Assembly: GCA_037044905.1 (NCBI GenBank)
Contig: JBAOKB010000037.1
Span: forward strand, 496,001 to 560,000
Source of the DNA: Hortaea werneckii
Taxonomy: Eukaryota > Ascomycota > Dothideomycetes > Mycosphaerellales > Teratosphaeriaceae
DNA: 64,000 nt
Direction: 5' to 3'
The notes beneath the pieces are model-generated. The model ran no database searches, was not told where the DNA came from, and was given only the letters and a program-made list of their open reading frames with translations. A program made the translations under genes and the position numbers. This document shows, piece by piece, positions 1-10,858 of this stretch (positions are counted from its first letter, which is position 1; each line of letters begins with the position of its first letter).

Positions 1-1
1 A

Positions 2-1370
2 ACGCCAGAACCACCACCAAAGGAGCCTACGCCAGAACCCTCGCCACCTCCACCGCCACCTCCGGAGCCCGTCTACAGACCGCCCATCATTCAAGAGGTT
101 ATCACTCACCACAGACACTACGACCACGGTGTGGAGCGCGTTCGGTCGCCATCTCCTCCACCAGCACCTAGCCCTCCACCACCACCGCCTCCGCAAGAAC
201 GAGAGGAAGATCTTGAGGTTGCAATCCATCGTCAGGGCATCCGCAATGGCCGTCCGTACGACGAGAACATCGACATTGATATAGACCTCCACCGCAACCG
301 ATCTCGTTCCCGTGCTCCTTCCCGCGCCCCTCCTCGAGCGCAGGGAGGCGAACTCGTCCGCCGTCCTCGTTCTCCCTCCGCTGGCCCGCCGGTCTCGCGC
401 AACCAACGTTACGACGACGAAGTCGCAGCGGAGGCAGGTTACTACAATCGCAAGGTCCGCGAGCGCGCCTATCCTGGCGAAGCTTGGGATGGTGCAACAC
501 GAGACTGGGGTTTGGTCGATGTTCCTCCCGGAACGGAAAGAGTGCGCATGGACGGCAAAGGCGGCGGCCGTCAGGACATCTACTGGGAACGGTACAATGG
601 CGAACGCAAAGGCAAATTCTACGCCGGCGACCGCGTTTACGAATCCGAATTCGGCAACGGTCTTCCCGCCCCTGCACCCCCGCCTGCCCCACTGCCGCCA
701 CCTTCCCGCGAACGTCAGAAAGGCGGGAACGATATCGACATCGATATCAACATTTCCCACGAAGAAGGACGACGGCGGCAACAAGAGCGGGATCGCCATC
801 ATCACCACCATCCGCACCACCACGACGAAATCCGCATCTCCGAGCGCAGGATCCAGGACGAGACGCATCGGGGCAAGACGAAAGATAAGATGTGGACGGA
901 GATCACCAAGGATCTGGTTATCCGTGAAGCGGTCGAGGAGATGGGTTATGAGTTTGAGGAGACGGAGGAATTTTTCTATGTTATTGAGTATTTGAAATAT
1001 GTAAGTTTTCACCGCCTGGCCTTCCCTCTTCAGCCGCCAGTCTTCTTCAGAATGTAAGATTTTGAGGACATCAAGGGCATCAAGGGGAGGGCAGCAAACC
1101 AAAAATCCTTGTTCGGCTCTTTGCTAACCACAACCGAACAAACAGGAAGACGTCCTCCGCCTCGTCGAAATCTCCGAGGACATCCGGCGCGAACGCAGGG
1201 ACCGGCTGCTTGAAATCCAATGGGAGCGGGAAGAGCTCGAACGTCGACCCAAAATGTTGCCCCCGCCCCCTTTCCCTCCCATCCCGCCTGCGCCTAAGGG
1301 CACGTACGATGAGCGGATTTATGAACGCGATGTTTATTATGATCGTGAGGGGAGGCGGTGGAGGCGGTGA
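2..1370 (+). CDS. 3' part of a proline/arginine-rich fungal protein with a conserved C-terminal domain (DUF8035-like)
   Basis: The frame is open from the first bases, so the 5' end lies outside the window. Exon <2-1000 is joined to 1146-1370 through a GTAAGT...ACAG intron (phase 0), giving about 407 visible residues. The N-terminal part is low complexity: long proline runs, R/S-rich stretches, repeated IDID motifs and a His cluster. A block with WDGATRDWGLVDVPPGTERV follows. The last roughly 110 residues look folded and helical (MWTEITKDLVIREAVEEMGY, then EDVLRLVEISEDIRRERRDR), and the protein ends in a basic, tyrosine-rich tail. From memory this end resembles the domain called DUF8035 in fungal proteins; the name is not certain and no function is known to me. 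The intron call is strong because the conserved helix continues across it. Confidence 0.75.
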
Positions 1371-4300
1371 GGGAAGGGAAGGGATGGGGAGGCATTGTTG
1401 GGAGGAAAGGGGCGAGAGAGGGTTTCTTACTCTCTCTGTCTCTCTCTCTTTCTTGCCCTCTCCTTTCCCTTCTTCTGCTGAAACTTGGGGACTAGAGGTG
1501 GGCAAGAAACGGTTGATTTTTGGCAACTCCATCCACACCAGCCTTTCTCCTTGTTATGTTTGGCTCCTTCTACATATTGATAACGAAGACATGATTTCTT
1601 GATGAGGGTATGAAAATATAGGCTTGTTACGCTGGGTACCGTTTAGCTCTCCGCCTCCTTTTCATCGTTATGGTCTACAGGATTCTAACAAGGCATGCGA
1701 AACCACGCATTCAGGCGTTGGACGTCCGTCTTCCTCTCCGAAGCGTTTGCCGATGGCAAGAGGCCATTGAGTCGAGTTTGAGCGGCCATAGTTGCCTTCA
1801 ACTCTCGAGCTAACCTTTGCAGCTTCGGAGCCACCAGATAATCGCCCTAGTATGATTACCGTTCCTCGGGCCTCATTTAAATGGACAATAACCAGCAGAC
1901 CGCCGAACCAGAAACTTGCCACCCCCACTCTGCCCGGTCCGTTTGTCGAACGGAGACAGGCAATAGCTGAACAGTGCCACGAGCTCGACGCAAACGTGAT
2001 GTTCCACAGGGTGCCCCAGAATCCCAGTCGTGGACGGTGAAACCCCTCTTCCTATCAATTCTCGAAATTGCGGCGTCTGTTCGTCCCTAGAAGTGCGGCG
2101 TCTGATGCCGTGCACACGTCCGCTAGTGCGGGTCAGGAAGCGATCGAAGATTTTCTACATACGGCTATGTAGGAAGACGAGAGACTATTTTGTGTGGTTC
2201 TGGGACTTGTCGATGTCGGGTTTAGATGGTGAGTCTGCACTTTTTTTTATTCTCTTTTTCTTTTTCCTTCCTTTTTCCTTTCCTTTTCCTGTACATCGCG
2301 AAATCACCAGGGTGTGCTTGAAATTTGTATGTACAGACATTCATATCAGAAAAAGGAGAAACGCTAGAAAAAGATCAAGGGCCGTTTCAAGGCGATGATA
2401 CGTGTTTCCTACATATATCTTTTGAGAGGCTGAACCCATGTGCTATGTCGAATATGACCGCGGTCGCTGTCGGGCGATTAGTTGGCTTTCCGGACCCAAG
2501 TACCATCACACCGACGACATAGGTTCAGAGTTTGAGTGCCCTCCGAGGTTGGCCGAGGCGGGCGAGCTGCTTGAGAGGGCGGGATGATCTGCTTTTTCTG
2601 AAGGATCGAAGGATCTCTACTGAACACTCACCTTTGCCATCGAATCCCTGCGAGCTCTTTCAACAGGCTCTACAACGAGCGAGGCACAGGCAGAGTGAGG
2701 CGACTTGGATGGGGTTGTCCAGAAAACGATGTTCTTGTAAACCTGACTTACAACTGCACCGAGAAGATACTCGGAGAGGAGCAAACATCGTGCGAATGGC
2801 TGGTCCAGACTCGCCAGTGGTTTGCCAGGAAAATCGATCTGGGATCGATTAGTGAGTTGAGGGTGGGCGGTAAGGGCTGCTTGCAGTGCTGTCACTTCTT
2901 TCGTGGAGTGGCAAGCTGAGCGCTGCGTCGTCACGCGAGTGGTAGCTCCGCATTCCAAGCTGGGAAGTGGGAAGTGGGGATATGCACCGTCTCATGAACG
3001 CTTCGCCGTGCATCCCCGGTGACTCGGCATCTGCTACTCGTTCCTGCGTCTGCTGCCAAGCGGCACAGTCGCTTATTCTCAGTTGGCCTAAAGCCGGCGA
3101 TCCCGTCTCGCTACTAGCTTGGCTACCTGGCGGCAGGGAACAGGATGCAGCTCGTTTGAAGCTCCATGGCGGGATTTCTCTCAATGGCTCTTCTACGGTT
3201 AACGCAGTGCCCCGCAATGAGCGTTTTCGTTTGCGGATTGGGTTGAGGGTTGTGAGGGGAGGATGTTGACCCGAGACCCTTGATACCCGCGAAATACTAG
3301 GTCTCCATTCGCATGCTGGAAGTCTAGACTCTGCGATCCTTCGTCCAATCGTGGAAATAACGAGACCCAAACGCGGCACTGCTTCAAGCGCATAAGCGAG
3401 AGTACCGCAATGGAGGCCGTTTGGGCGTGAAGTCAAAAATCCAAGCAATACGAGATGGATGCCGTCGGCCAAAACAAATCTCCGATCTCCGATGCCTATC
3501 GCTTGCGGCGATAAGCAATCCCACGTGTTTGGGTCTGACGATCCCGTCGATCATTCCACGCTGAATTCGTCTTCATTCTCGACCTCACCTCTTTCAGATA
3601 TCGCTCGCCCGTGAGCAACCCATATCTTCTCCTGCAGCATCGTGCATCGTGGTGGCAGCTGGTCAAGTACACTTCAGCGACTCAGCGACAGCCATCGTAC
3701 TCTGCAAGGTTTCGCCCAGCGCAATCCTCGGCGTCGCGTAAGTACGGGAGTCCAAGCGGACCCAAGCCACATTTCCGGTGGCCTTCCCAAATCCATACCG
3801 AAGCCCTACCCTTTCTGGACTGTCGCCAAGCTTTGACTTCCCCAAGTGGATTCCAAAACACTAATAGCCTTTCACCCAGAGTTGAGCTACAGTTGAACCC
3901 ATAAACACTCGCGTGGGTTTTAGCACGCCCGCTATGCCGAAGTGAGACGGTTCCTCTCACGTGGACCCCGGCATACCAGTCCGATTAAGCTGAGTTTGAC
4001 TCACTCCCACATGGCTCGACGCAGCATGCCTCGTTCCTGAACCAATGGCAAAGCTGAATTCGCTTCGAGTCCCTAGGAACGGGTCCGCTTGGGGTTTCCT
4101 GTGGGCTGAGGAGCCGTCCGATCTCTTGAGGGATTATGATCAGACGCTCAGGGTAAGCAGTGAATGCCTACAGACCGTCTCTATTTTCGTGCAGTATCCA
4201 GGCGTCCCGTGGCCAAGACCTCGCCGTCTCCGATGACAATGGCTTGTTTCGCGCAAGCCATTATTTGTCCTAGACTCCATACCAAGTGTCCCAGACCTCG

Positions 4301-4509
4301 TCCATGGGGTCTAGCCGCTTCAAGGTCGCGCTGAGACAGCAGTCTCGTAAGACTGTCTGTCCGCAACCGGGTAGTATATCTTGGGGCATGCCCTTCGAGT
4401 TGGTTGAGTTGTTCCCTCATCAGCATCACTCCACATTCAGTTGAATCTACTCAATCGTCTCCTACTCGAAACACTTTTACTTGATCAGTCTCGAAGAACA
4501 ATATTCATC
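1371..4509. other. 3.1 kb intergenic region, no convincing gene
   Basis: Only short overlapping ORFs are present, none with a recognisable domain or intron-extended frame. A pyrimidine-rich tract lies at about 2239-2290. The 3' part is presumably the promoter of the secreted-protein gene that starts at 4510. The longest ORF (minus strand, 2849-3472) reads like random sequence. Confidence 0.6.
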
Positions 4510-5719
4510 ATGCGTTCCCACGCCGTCCTTGCCCTGCTTGCAGGTGCCGCTATCGCTAACCCAGTCCCCCAAGACATCGACTGGGATGCTGTCGATTCTC
4601 TTGAGCCGGTCCCAGAGCCATCTATCCCAGTTGTCAATGCTGTGGCCGCTCAGACAACCGTTGCATTCTCTGCTGCTCCAGCTGCCTCTTCAGTAGCAGC
4701 TGCCGTGTCTGCTAACCCAACCGACACCTCCCTTAAGATGGCCAAGCGTGCCGTCAACAACGAGGGTTGCGCTGTACAGCCTGCTGAGGATGACACTGCC
4801 GAAGCTTTTTTAGACAATGAGGAATATGATGATGCTGCCAACAGTGCCACCGTCCCCTCAGGCTACTACCAAGCATATGCGGACAAGCAGGGCTCCAGCG
4901 AGGGTGTCTATGGCTACATGGGTTATTCGGTCCTGGACACCTATGATGTTACTCAGTGCTCCGAGCGCTGCAATGCCATTCAGGGCTGCATGAGCTTCAA
5001 CATTTGTAAGTTCCTCTCATATCGTCCATGCTCGAGTGGATGCTGACAAATTCTTAAGACTTTGAACGCGACCCAAGCGTGGACCCGACGGCGACTTGCA
5101 CCAACCCTCCTTCTGAGGAAGTCATCAAGTGTGTCTACTGGGGTGGTCCAGTGACGGAGGCTTCTGCCACCAAGTGAGTATCTAAACGTCTTTGATTCTT
5201 GGAAACTGTAGCTGACTCCTATGAAGTGTTGGCCAGTACCGCCGCGACTTCCACGTTGTTATCGCTGGCTCGAATGGCTACGTTAACAAGTCCATCGCAA
5301 CACCAGATGGCTACCAGCCGCCGGTCGCTCTCGGCAATGCCGCCATCAACGCTCCGCTTGACTGCAACAACAAGGACACCTACATGGGCGTGAAGATCTT
5401 CACTAAGGGACCCTTCGACGCCGGTCTCTGCGCCGCGGCCTGCACTGCCCAGTCCAAGTACAACCTTGCCCACCCGCCCAAGAACGGCGTCGCACAGACG
5501 TGCCAGTTCTTCAACACCTACATCTTGTACAAGAACTCCCAGTCTGTCGGCCAGTACTGCTCCCTCTACAGCGAGACCTGGCCCGCCTCTTTCGCCACCA
5601 ACAAGGGCCAGTACCGCGGCAACGACCACTACACTATCGGCCAGAGCTTCGCCTTCTCTAACACCACCGCCAACGCTGACAAGCCGTCTGGTTGCATGAA
5701 CCCGACTTCGCCCAAGTAG
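4510..5719 (+). CDS. secreted, Kex2-processed cysteine-rich protein (apple/PAN-like, uncharacterised)
   Basis: Three exons, 4510-5005, 5059-5173 and 5227-5719, encode 367 residues. The frame is restored at both introns (FNI|YFERDP and ATN|VGQYRRDF). The ATG at 4510 begins a signal peptide (MRSHAVLALLAGAAIANPVP). An Ala/Ser/Val-rich propeptide ends in a dibasic MAKR site at residues 77-80, where Kex2 should cut before AVNNEGC. The mature part has about twelve cysteines, with the spacing CSERC...GCMSFNIYF seen in apple/PAN-like fungal secreted proteins, then CTNPP, IKCVYWGG and VVIAGSNGY blocks. I know this only as a conserved fungal secreted family of unknown role; a wall or extracellular binding protein is an inference. 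There is no GPI signal, so it should be released. Confidence 0.82.
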
Positions 5720-6673
5720 ATAGTCTCTCTTCTAGAGAGGAAATATGCCCTGGTACCGGTGGCTAATTGAGACGCTGGTTCTTGGCACCTAGTTAACGTG
5801 TGAACGAATTGCGAGGAGTTTCTGGCGACATATCTTGGCTTGGTAGCGATGCATGCACAGATACTTTATGAATAATTCACATTTCGGCCTTTTCTTTCTC
5901 ACTGTATGGAGCTCGAAATTGAGACACAGTACGATACAATTGCTTTGCGTGGAGCTGGATCTTTTCCAGCTCATCATTTACTCAGTCCGCTCCACATGTT
6001 TCCCAGGAACATGAATGGCTTGGTGGTTTCGTTTATTAACGACGGAGGCGTCTATACTAACCATGGTGTACAGTAGCAACCGGCCGGTAGGGTTACTGAA
6101 AGGGGAAAGTGGTACAACTCGGCAGTTGTCCTGCGTCAGTGCGAGTCTAATCCGATCCCCGGTTTATCCGCCCGGTATACAAGCGTTGTTAAGGCGAGCT
6201 TGACCACACCCTGCCTGCACATCGTTTGCAGATCACCATCGTCATCGTATCGTCTTCAAACTTCACTTCATGTTCGTCTGTGGACCCCAAAGACATTCCG
6301 CGCAAAGGGACCTTGTATTTTCAGCGGCGTTCCTTATTCATGAATGGCGAACTCAACGCTTCCCGTCGCGACCGATTCAAGCCCCACGCATGGATCAGGG
6401 ATCGCGGTGTCGAAAATGTTTAACCGATGTAGGGTTTTGTTGCAGACTCGTCGTGTCTTTCCTCCCACACCACTCGGCGCGCAGTTCGTCGAACGTTCGA
6501 GCCATTGGGGTTTCCTTTTTGAAGTCTCTTGCTCAAGCTCTCTCTTTCTCTCTCTCTCCTGTTGCGATCGTCTTTCTTAATACTCACTTCACAGTCATTC
6601 TCTACAGCTGATAATCGCATCGCTTTGCTTTCGTTGATCTGTTGCTGAAATTTCGACCAAGGAGACGTAAAAT
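5720..6673. other. intergenic region with CT-rich leader before the next gene
   Basis: No credible ORF. A CT-rich run at about 6535-6575 and short TTCT blocks precede the ATG at 6674, as is common in fungal core promoters and 5' leaders. Confidence 0.5.
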
Positions 6674-7417
6674 ATGGTCTCATTCGCTGCGACAATCACC
6701 GCCTTGAGCGCGTCGCTCGTAATTGGCGCTAATGCTCTGAACGGCATCGTCGCACCCGACAGCGTCCAAGCCGGCTACTCTTTTAATGTCACTTTCGAAA
6801 ACGCCGACGATAGCCAATACCGAGTTTACCTTGCCGCAAGACTCTCTGGGAGCAACGGACCGACTTGTAAGCATCCGAATATAAGTTTCAATGTAGATGT
6901 TTTGCTAACGGGAATACGTCCAGGCTACCTACAAAACTCCACCACTCTCTCATCCCCCATTAACATCTCGATCCCCTCCGACGTCGGTCCCTCGGGAGAC
7001 TACTACAGCATCGCCATCTCCGACCTCTCAACCTCGCAAAGCGCAACGTATAGCAACATGTTCAACTTCACAGGCGGGACGGGCAACTATACCGCGTATG
7101 AGAACAACCTAGGCGGGGCATCGTTCTGGAGCGCGGACGATCTCCCTTGCTCTGCCTACCCCTGTGCAAGAGACTGCGCGATGGCGTCGTATCCTGATGA
7201 TCTGACCGATCAGGATGCGTATGATACGATGAAGGAGTGTATTAATGACTGTTCGGGCGTGAGCCCGGACGAGTCGCAGACTACGCCTGCTCAGGCTCCA
7301 GCATCATCTAGTACAGGCTCAAGCGCTTCGTCAACTAGCTCTGGTGCTGCTGCTAAGCCTGATGTTGCCATTTTGGGCGCCTTTGGCTTGGCGGGTGTTG
7401 TTGCCATGTTGCTGTGA
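6674..7417 (+). CDS. small secreted GPI-anchored protein, function unknown
   Basis: Exons 6674-6866 and 6924-7417 give 228 residues. The 57-nt intron is in frame and contains no stop, so the unspliced ORF is also open. It has a GTAAGC donor and a CCAG acceptor, and splicing gives the smoother GPTCYLQNSTT. Signal peptide MVSFAATITALSASLVIGANA. An N-terminal beta-rich region (GIVAPDSVQAGYSFNVTF) is followed by several N-glycosylation sites, a short Cys cluster (LPCSAYPCARDCAMASYP) and a Ser/Thr-rich stalk. The hydrophobic tail (VAILGAFGLAGVVAMLL) is typical of a GPI signal. The N-terminal Ig-like stretch faintly recalls NIS1-type secreted proteins, but the Cys cluster does not, so I leave the family open. 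Confidence 0.75.
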   Translation: MVSFAATITALSASLVIGANALNGIVAPDSVQAGYSFNVTFENADDSQYRVYLAARLSGSNGPTCKHPNISFNVDVLLTGIRPGYLQNSTTLSSPINISIPSDVGPSGDYYSIAISDLSTSQSATYSNMFNFTGGTGNYTAYENNLGGASFWSADDLPCSAYPCARDCAMASYPDDLTDQDAYDTMKECINDCSGVSPDESQTTPAQAPASSSTGSSASSTSSGAAAKPDVAILGAFGLAGVVAMLL

Positions 7418-7701
7418 GGAGGCCGGTTTAATCTGATGAGCAGCCCCGAGACCAATGTGGACATGATGACTTTGACTTTCCCGTACTTAGCGCTTCAATT
7501 TAATAACCAAGACTTGTTGGAAGATATCGGAGACTTGCGAAGACGAGGCGAGGACTTACAAGCACGGCAGCGTTTTCGAAGACGATGACGACGATGAGGT
7601 GGCTTCTAGTCGCATAGATCAATTTCATCAACTCCGAGCGATGATCTATGAGACATATTCGATATCTGCTGCTAGAGCTTCAAGTTCGATCTCTGACACT
7701 G

Positions 7702-9155
7702 TCATCCATCTCGTCCCAGTACTTGTACTCTCCTTGTGAAACCCGGATTCACAAGCGGATTATGCAACTCCCCGACCGTACTCATACACGCCGCAGCAGG
7801 ATCCCCACTACCGCACAACGATCCAACCCAGTACTCGTTCCGCGGGAAGGCATTGCCATCCCATGCATAGCTCAGCACCAGCACCTCACTATTCTCCTCT
7901 GTAGGGAGTTTTGCGGCAGGGTTGCGCTTGGAGAAAAGGACTCTGATCCCCTTCTCCGCAGCTGTATTCGTGACGTGGTCCTGTATGGCGGAGGACACAT
8001 TGGAGATGTATGCGAACTCCACCGTGCCAATGTTCCGAAGGTCTAGAGTCGCAAGCAGGGAGGCGAAAGTCTCGACATACCATTCTGCCTGCTTCGGGTG
8101 ATGCTGCCACACTCCCAGGCCGAGACCGACGACATAGACTCTCGCCTTTCGACCGGCGCCAACTTCCTGAGCACGGAGATTCGCTTCGAGGAGGAGGATC
8201 TCCGCCGTGATGCTCACGCGCGCCTTATACATCTCTACATGAAAGGACACGCTTTCGTCTTTCGTGCATCGGAAAAAGTCATAGAAAGCCTCTCTCAGCT
8301 GAGGATGCATTTTCGGCTCCGTGCTAGAGGGCGTCATGAAGGCATCGTCCATCCTGTCTTTCCTCTCGAACCTCGCGCCTACAAGTCCCACAATGTATCC
8401 CCTAGGCTCAAAAGTGCCCGGCTCGCCAGGCTCCCCGCAATTATATCTCTCTCCATCGTTGATGAAGTGACTCGGTCCACTGACGCCGATCAAGGAACCG
8501 AGCATGATTTCGTCATAGCTGAGATACTCCTCTAGTGCTAGAGACTGGTTTTGATGTTGTTCGTCAGTGCCATTGCGATCCCATTCCTCGCAGCTGTTGC
8601 CGGGAATACTCGAGCCGTCACGGAGGACAGTGTGATCGCTTCCCCCCATAAAGACCAGAGGGCGCTTCTCTATCAGACGTGCCACTTCGTCTCGCCAAGT
8701 GAAGGAGGCGGTGTAGAGAGCTTTCTCGTATGCGCTTCCTTGCTCCCGCTTAGGAAGGCCTCGATCAGAGCGGGGAAACGGGAGTGTACGATTACACGGG
8801 TTGTCTCGGCATCCTTGCGAATGATGTCGAGGTCGAAATTGATGATGGAGTTCGTGGTGATCGGTGGCTTGACGGCAAGATTACGGACTCGACTCAAAAT
8901 GGAATCCATCTCGGTAGTGATTGGCCTCTGCTGGGTAGGAACCATCTTGTCCATGATGGCAGAAATAAATCTGCTTTGATAAGTGGTCTTCACAAATGTT
9001 CTTTGGGCGCAAGAAATCGAAGACCGAGGCACTCTTCGGTAGGCGGGATTTCTGTAAATTTGTCTCCCGTCAGACAATGGGATTGGGATGAGAATGCAAG
9101 GCTTTGGATGTGCTTTTCACATGGCTTCCCATGATCTCATTAACATCAGCGTCAT
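7702..9155 (-). pseudogene. DUF4804-family protein gene with an apparent frameshift
   Basis: The minus-strand reading starts in a small exon, 9155-9121 (tentative ATG at 9155). It continues at 9051 after an intron with a CTGAC branch site and TTTACAG acceptor, and runs to the stop at 7702. The first part (RTFVKTTYQSRFISAIMDKM, ITTEMDSIL) and the later part (FMGGSDHTVLRDGSSIPGNS, EEYLSYDEIMLGSLIG, FERKDRMDD) both fit DUF4804 proteins, a conserved eukaryotic family of unknown function. The two parts lie in different frames. Near 8732-8735 the frame ending ...LIEAFLSGSKEA must shift by two bases to continue as YEKALYTASFTWRDEVARL. There is no room for an intron there, because the protein reads on without loss. 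This could be a real pseudogene or a sequencing/assembly error. Apart from that point the gene looks intact, about 460 residues. Confidence 0.62.
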
Positions 9156-9388
9156 TCGCACGAAATGTGTCTTGGAACATTAGGACTTCAATACGTTGTC
9201 ATCAGTCATATACTCGCGAAAGCGAGCAAGGCAGTGCAGTGAAGTCCGCTTGCGGCAACACCGCGGTATTGAAGCCGCACCTTCCTCTTTCGGAATACAT
9301 ACATGCTCACGGATGTAAAATTAAACGAGGCAGATGGGAGCTTGGTCACATATCCGCATACAGCTGTAATCCGATACGTTCAAAAATC

Positions 9389-10858
9389 TCAACGTTTCAT
9401 GACCTGTCTCACTTCCCACCTATACCCCCCATCACCCGCACGGGGCCAAATGTCCCGTGGCAAACTACCCCCCACATCCTCCAAGAAATCCTCCCGCGCC
9501 TCCTTATCAGCCTCGTAGAGCCTATCCAGCTCCCTCTGGGCCTTGGCAGCGACTTTCCTCGCCTGCGCGTCCGCTGCATTCCGCCTGTCCACCTCGCGGA
9601 GGACCTTCGAATACGCCGCGCTGAAATCGTCATAGAAGGACGCAAGGGACGCGAGTTCGTTCGTCTTCGACGCTATCGAGACACGGATCTCGTCCCACGA
9701 CGCGCGGAAGGTCTTGGAGGCTTCGAGGTGGCTGGGTAGCGCGGACTGGATCTCGTGTAGTTTGCCGAGGACCGTGCGGAGAGAGGTGTGGGTTGAGCGG
9801 GCGCGGGCGGTGGAGTGGTGGAGTTGCTCGTAGCTGGATTCGACTTCTTCGCTGAGCTCGTGGAGTTCGTTCAGGACGTCTTCGACTTCGGTCGCGTCGC
9901 CTTCGACCACGCGGAGCATCTGTTTGCGCTCTTCTTCGTCGATAGGCTCCGGGACGGTCTTCTTGTACAGGGACTCTTCGCCTCCCGCGGGATTCTGGGC
10001 GATCAGGTGTTCGGCCTGCACGGCTTGCTTTGCTGCTTCGCCGCCGCCTTCTGTATGTTTGAGTGCGGTGACACACAGATCGTAATGCTTGATCAGGCTT
10101 GAGAAGAGCTCGGCCATTTGCGCCGCGTGCCCATCCATAGCTCGGAAGAGCTTAGGAATTGAAGGTGTAGGATCATCGTATAGCGTCTGCTTGGCTTGAG
10201 GACCACTGGTAGAGTGTAAGTCAGCATGGTGCAGCGTATCGGATATGTCTTGCAGGTGGCCGTCGTATTGGCGAAGGTCACGATCGAAGATATTCTTGAC
10301 AACGCCAAACTCGTCCACCAGCCCTCGTATTGAGGCTTCGAGATCGGTATGAGTAGACTCCTGTATAAACTCGTACAAAGTCTTCTCGGTCGGCTCGCTC
10401 TGCTCCTCTGTCTCACTCTCTTCATTGTTCCCCGTCCGCTGCAGTTCAGCATCAACCACTCGCCCTTTCAACCCCGCAAGTGTTCTTTCCAATCGTCCAT
10501 GCGCTTCATCGACTCCATCCACCACATTCTGGAACTCATCCGTCGCTGAGTCACCCACGTCACCTACACTATCTCTGATCGCAGCTAATGTCTCAACCTG
10601 CTCATCTACTGCCCTGCGCGCAAATGCATTTCTCGCATTGAGGACGGCTATCTCTTCCAGTAGACTACGGGATCCAGTGACGAGCTCGCCGGCGCGTGAC
10701 AGGAGAGCGGAGGCGGAGAGGGAGCGTTTGGCATGGATGAAATGCAAGACTAGGCGTTCAAGACTCGGCGGCTCTAGAAGTTGTTGATTACTCGCTTCTG
10801 GTGATGCGGGAGGCGACGGAGAAGCTGATGCCTCCGAAGACTCTTCTGAGGAGCTCAT
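9389..10858 (-). CDS. atg17: autophagy-related protein 17 (Atg17), autophagosome scaffold
   Basis: A single exon encodes 489 residues from the ATG at 10858. The frame stays open to an ATG at 11014, which would add 52 basic, Ser-rich residues without family likeness, so I chose the inner start (MSSSEESSEAS). After a Ser/Pro-rich head, the protein is almost entirely helical coiled coil. Blocks seen in filamentous-fungal Atg17 are present: LVLHFIHAKRSLSASALLSR near the N terminus, then IFDRDLRQYDGHLQDI, PKLFRAMDGHAAQMAELFSS, LIKHYDLCVTALKHTEGGGE, and a basic C-terminal helix (ADAQARKVAAKAQRELDRLY). In yeast Atg17 forms a dimeric scaffold with Atg29-Atg31 and recruits Atg1-Atg13 to the phagophore site. 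It is divergent to sconB across about 1.2 kb. Confidence 0.93.
   Translation of the reverse strand: MSSSEESSEASASPSPPASPEASNQQLLEPPSLERLVLHFIHAKRSLSASALLSRAGELVTGSRSLLEEIAVLNARNAFARRAVDEQVETLAAIRDSVGDVGDSATDEFQNVVDGVDEAHGRLERTLAGLKGRVVDAELQRTGNNEESETEEQSEPTEKTLYEFIQESTHTDLEASIRGLVDEFGVVKNIFDRDLRQYDGHLQDISDTLHHADLHSTSGPQAKQTLYDDPTPSIPKLFRAMDGHAAQMAELFSSLIKHYDLCVTALKHTEGGGEAAKQAVQAEHLIAQNPAGGEESLYKKTVPEPIDEEERKQMLRVVEGDATEVEDVLNELHELSEEVESSYEQLHHSTARARSTHTSLRTVLGKLHEIQSALPSHLEASKTFRASWDEIRVSIASKTNELASLASFYDDFSAAYSKVLREVDRRNAADAQARKVAAKAQRELDRLYEADKEAREDFLEDVGGSLPRDIWPRAGDGGYRWEVRQVMKR

Noticed and set aside
2849..3472. 207-codon minus-strand ORF in the first long intergenic region
   Set aside because: Random-looking composition, no domain, no supporting neighbour or splice-extended frame.
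8098..8535. Plus-strand ORF opposite the DUF4804 gene
   Set aside because: Shadow of the conserved minus-strand reading frame.
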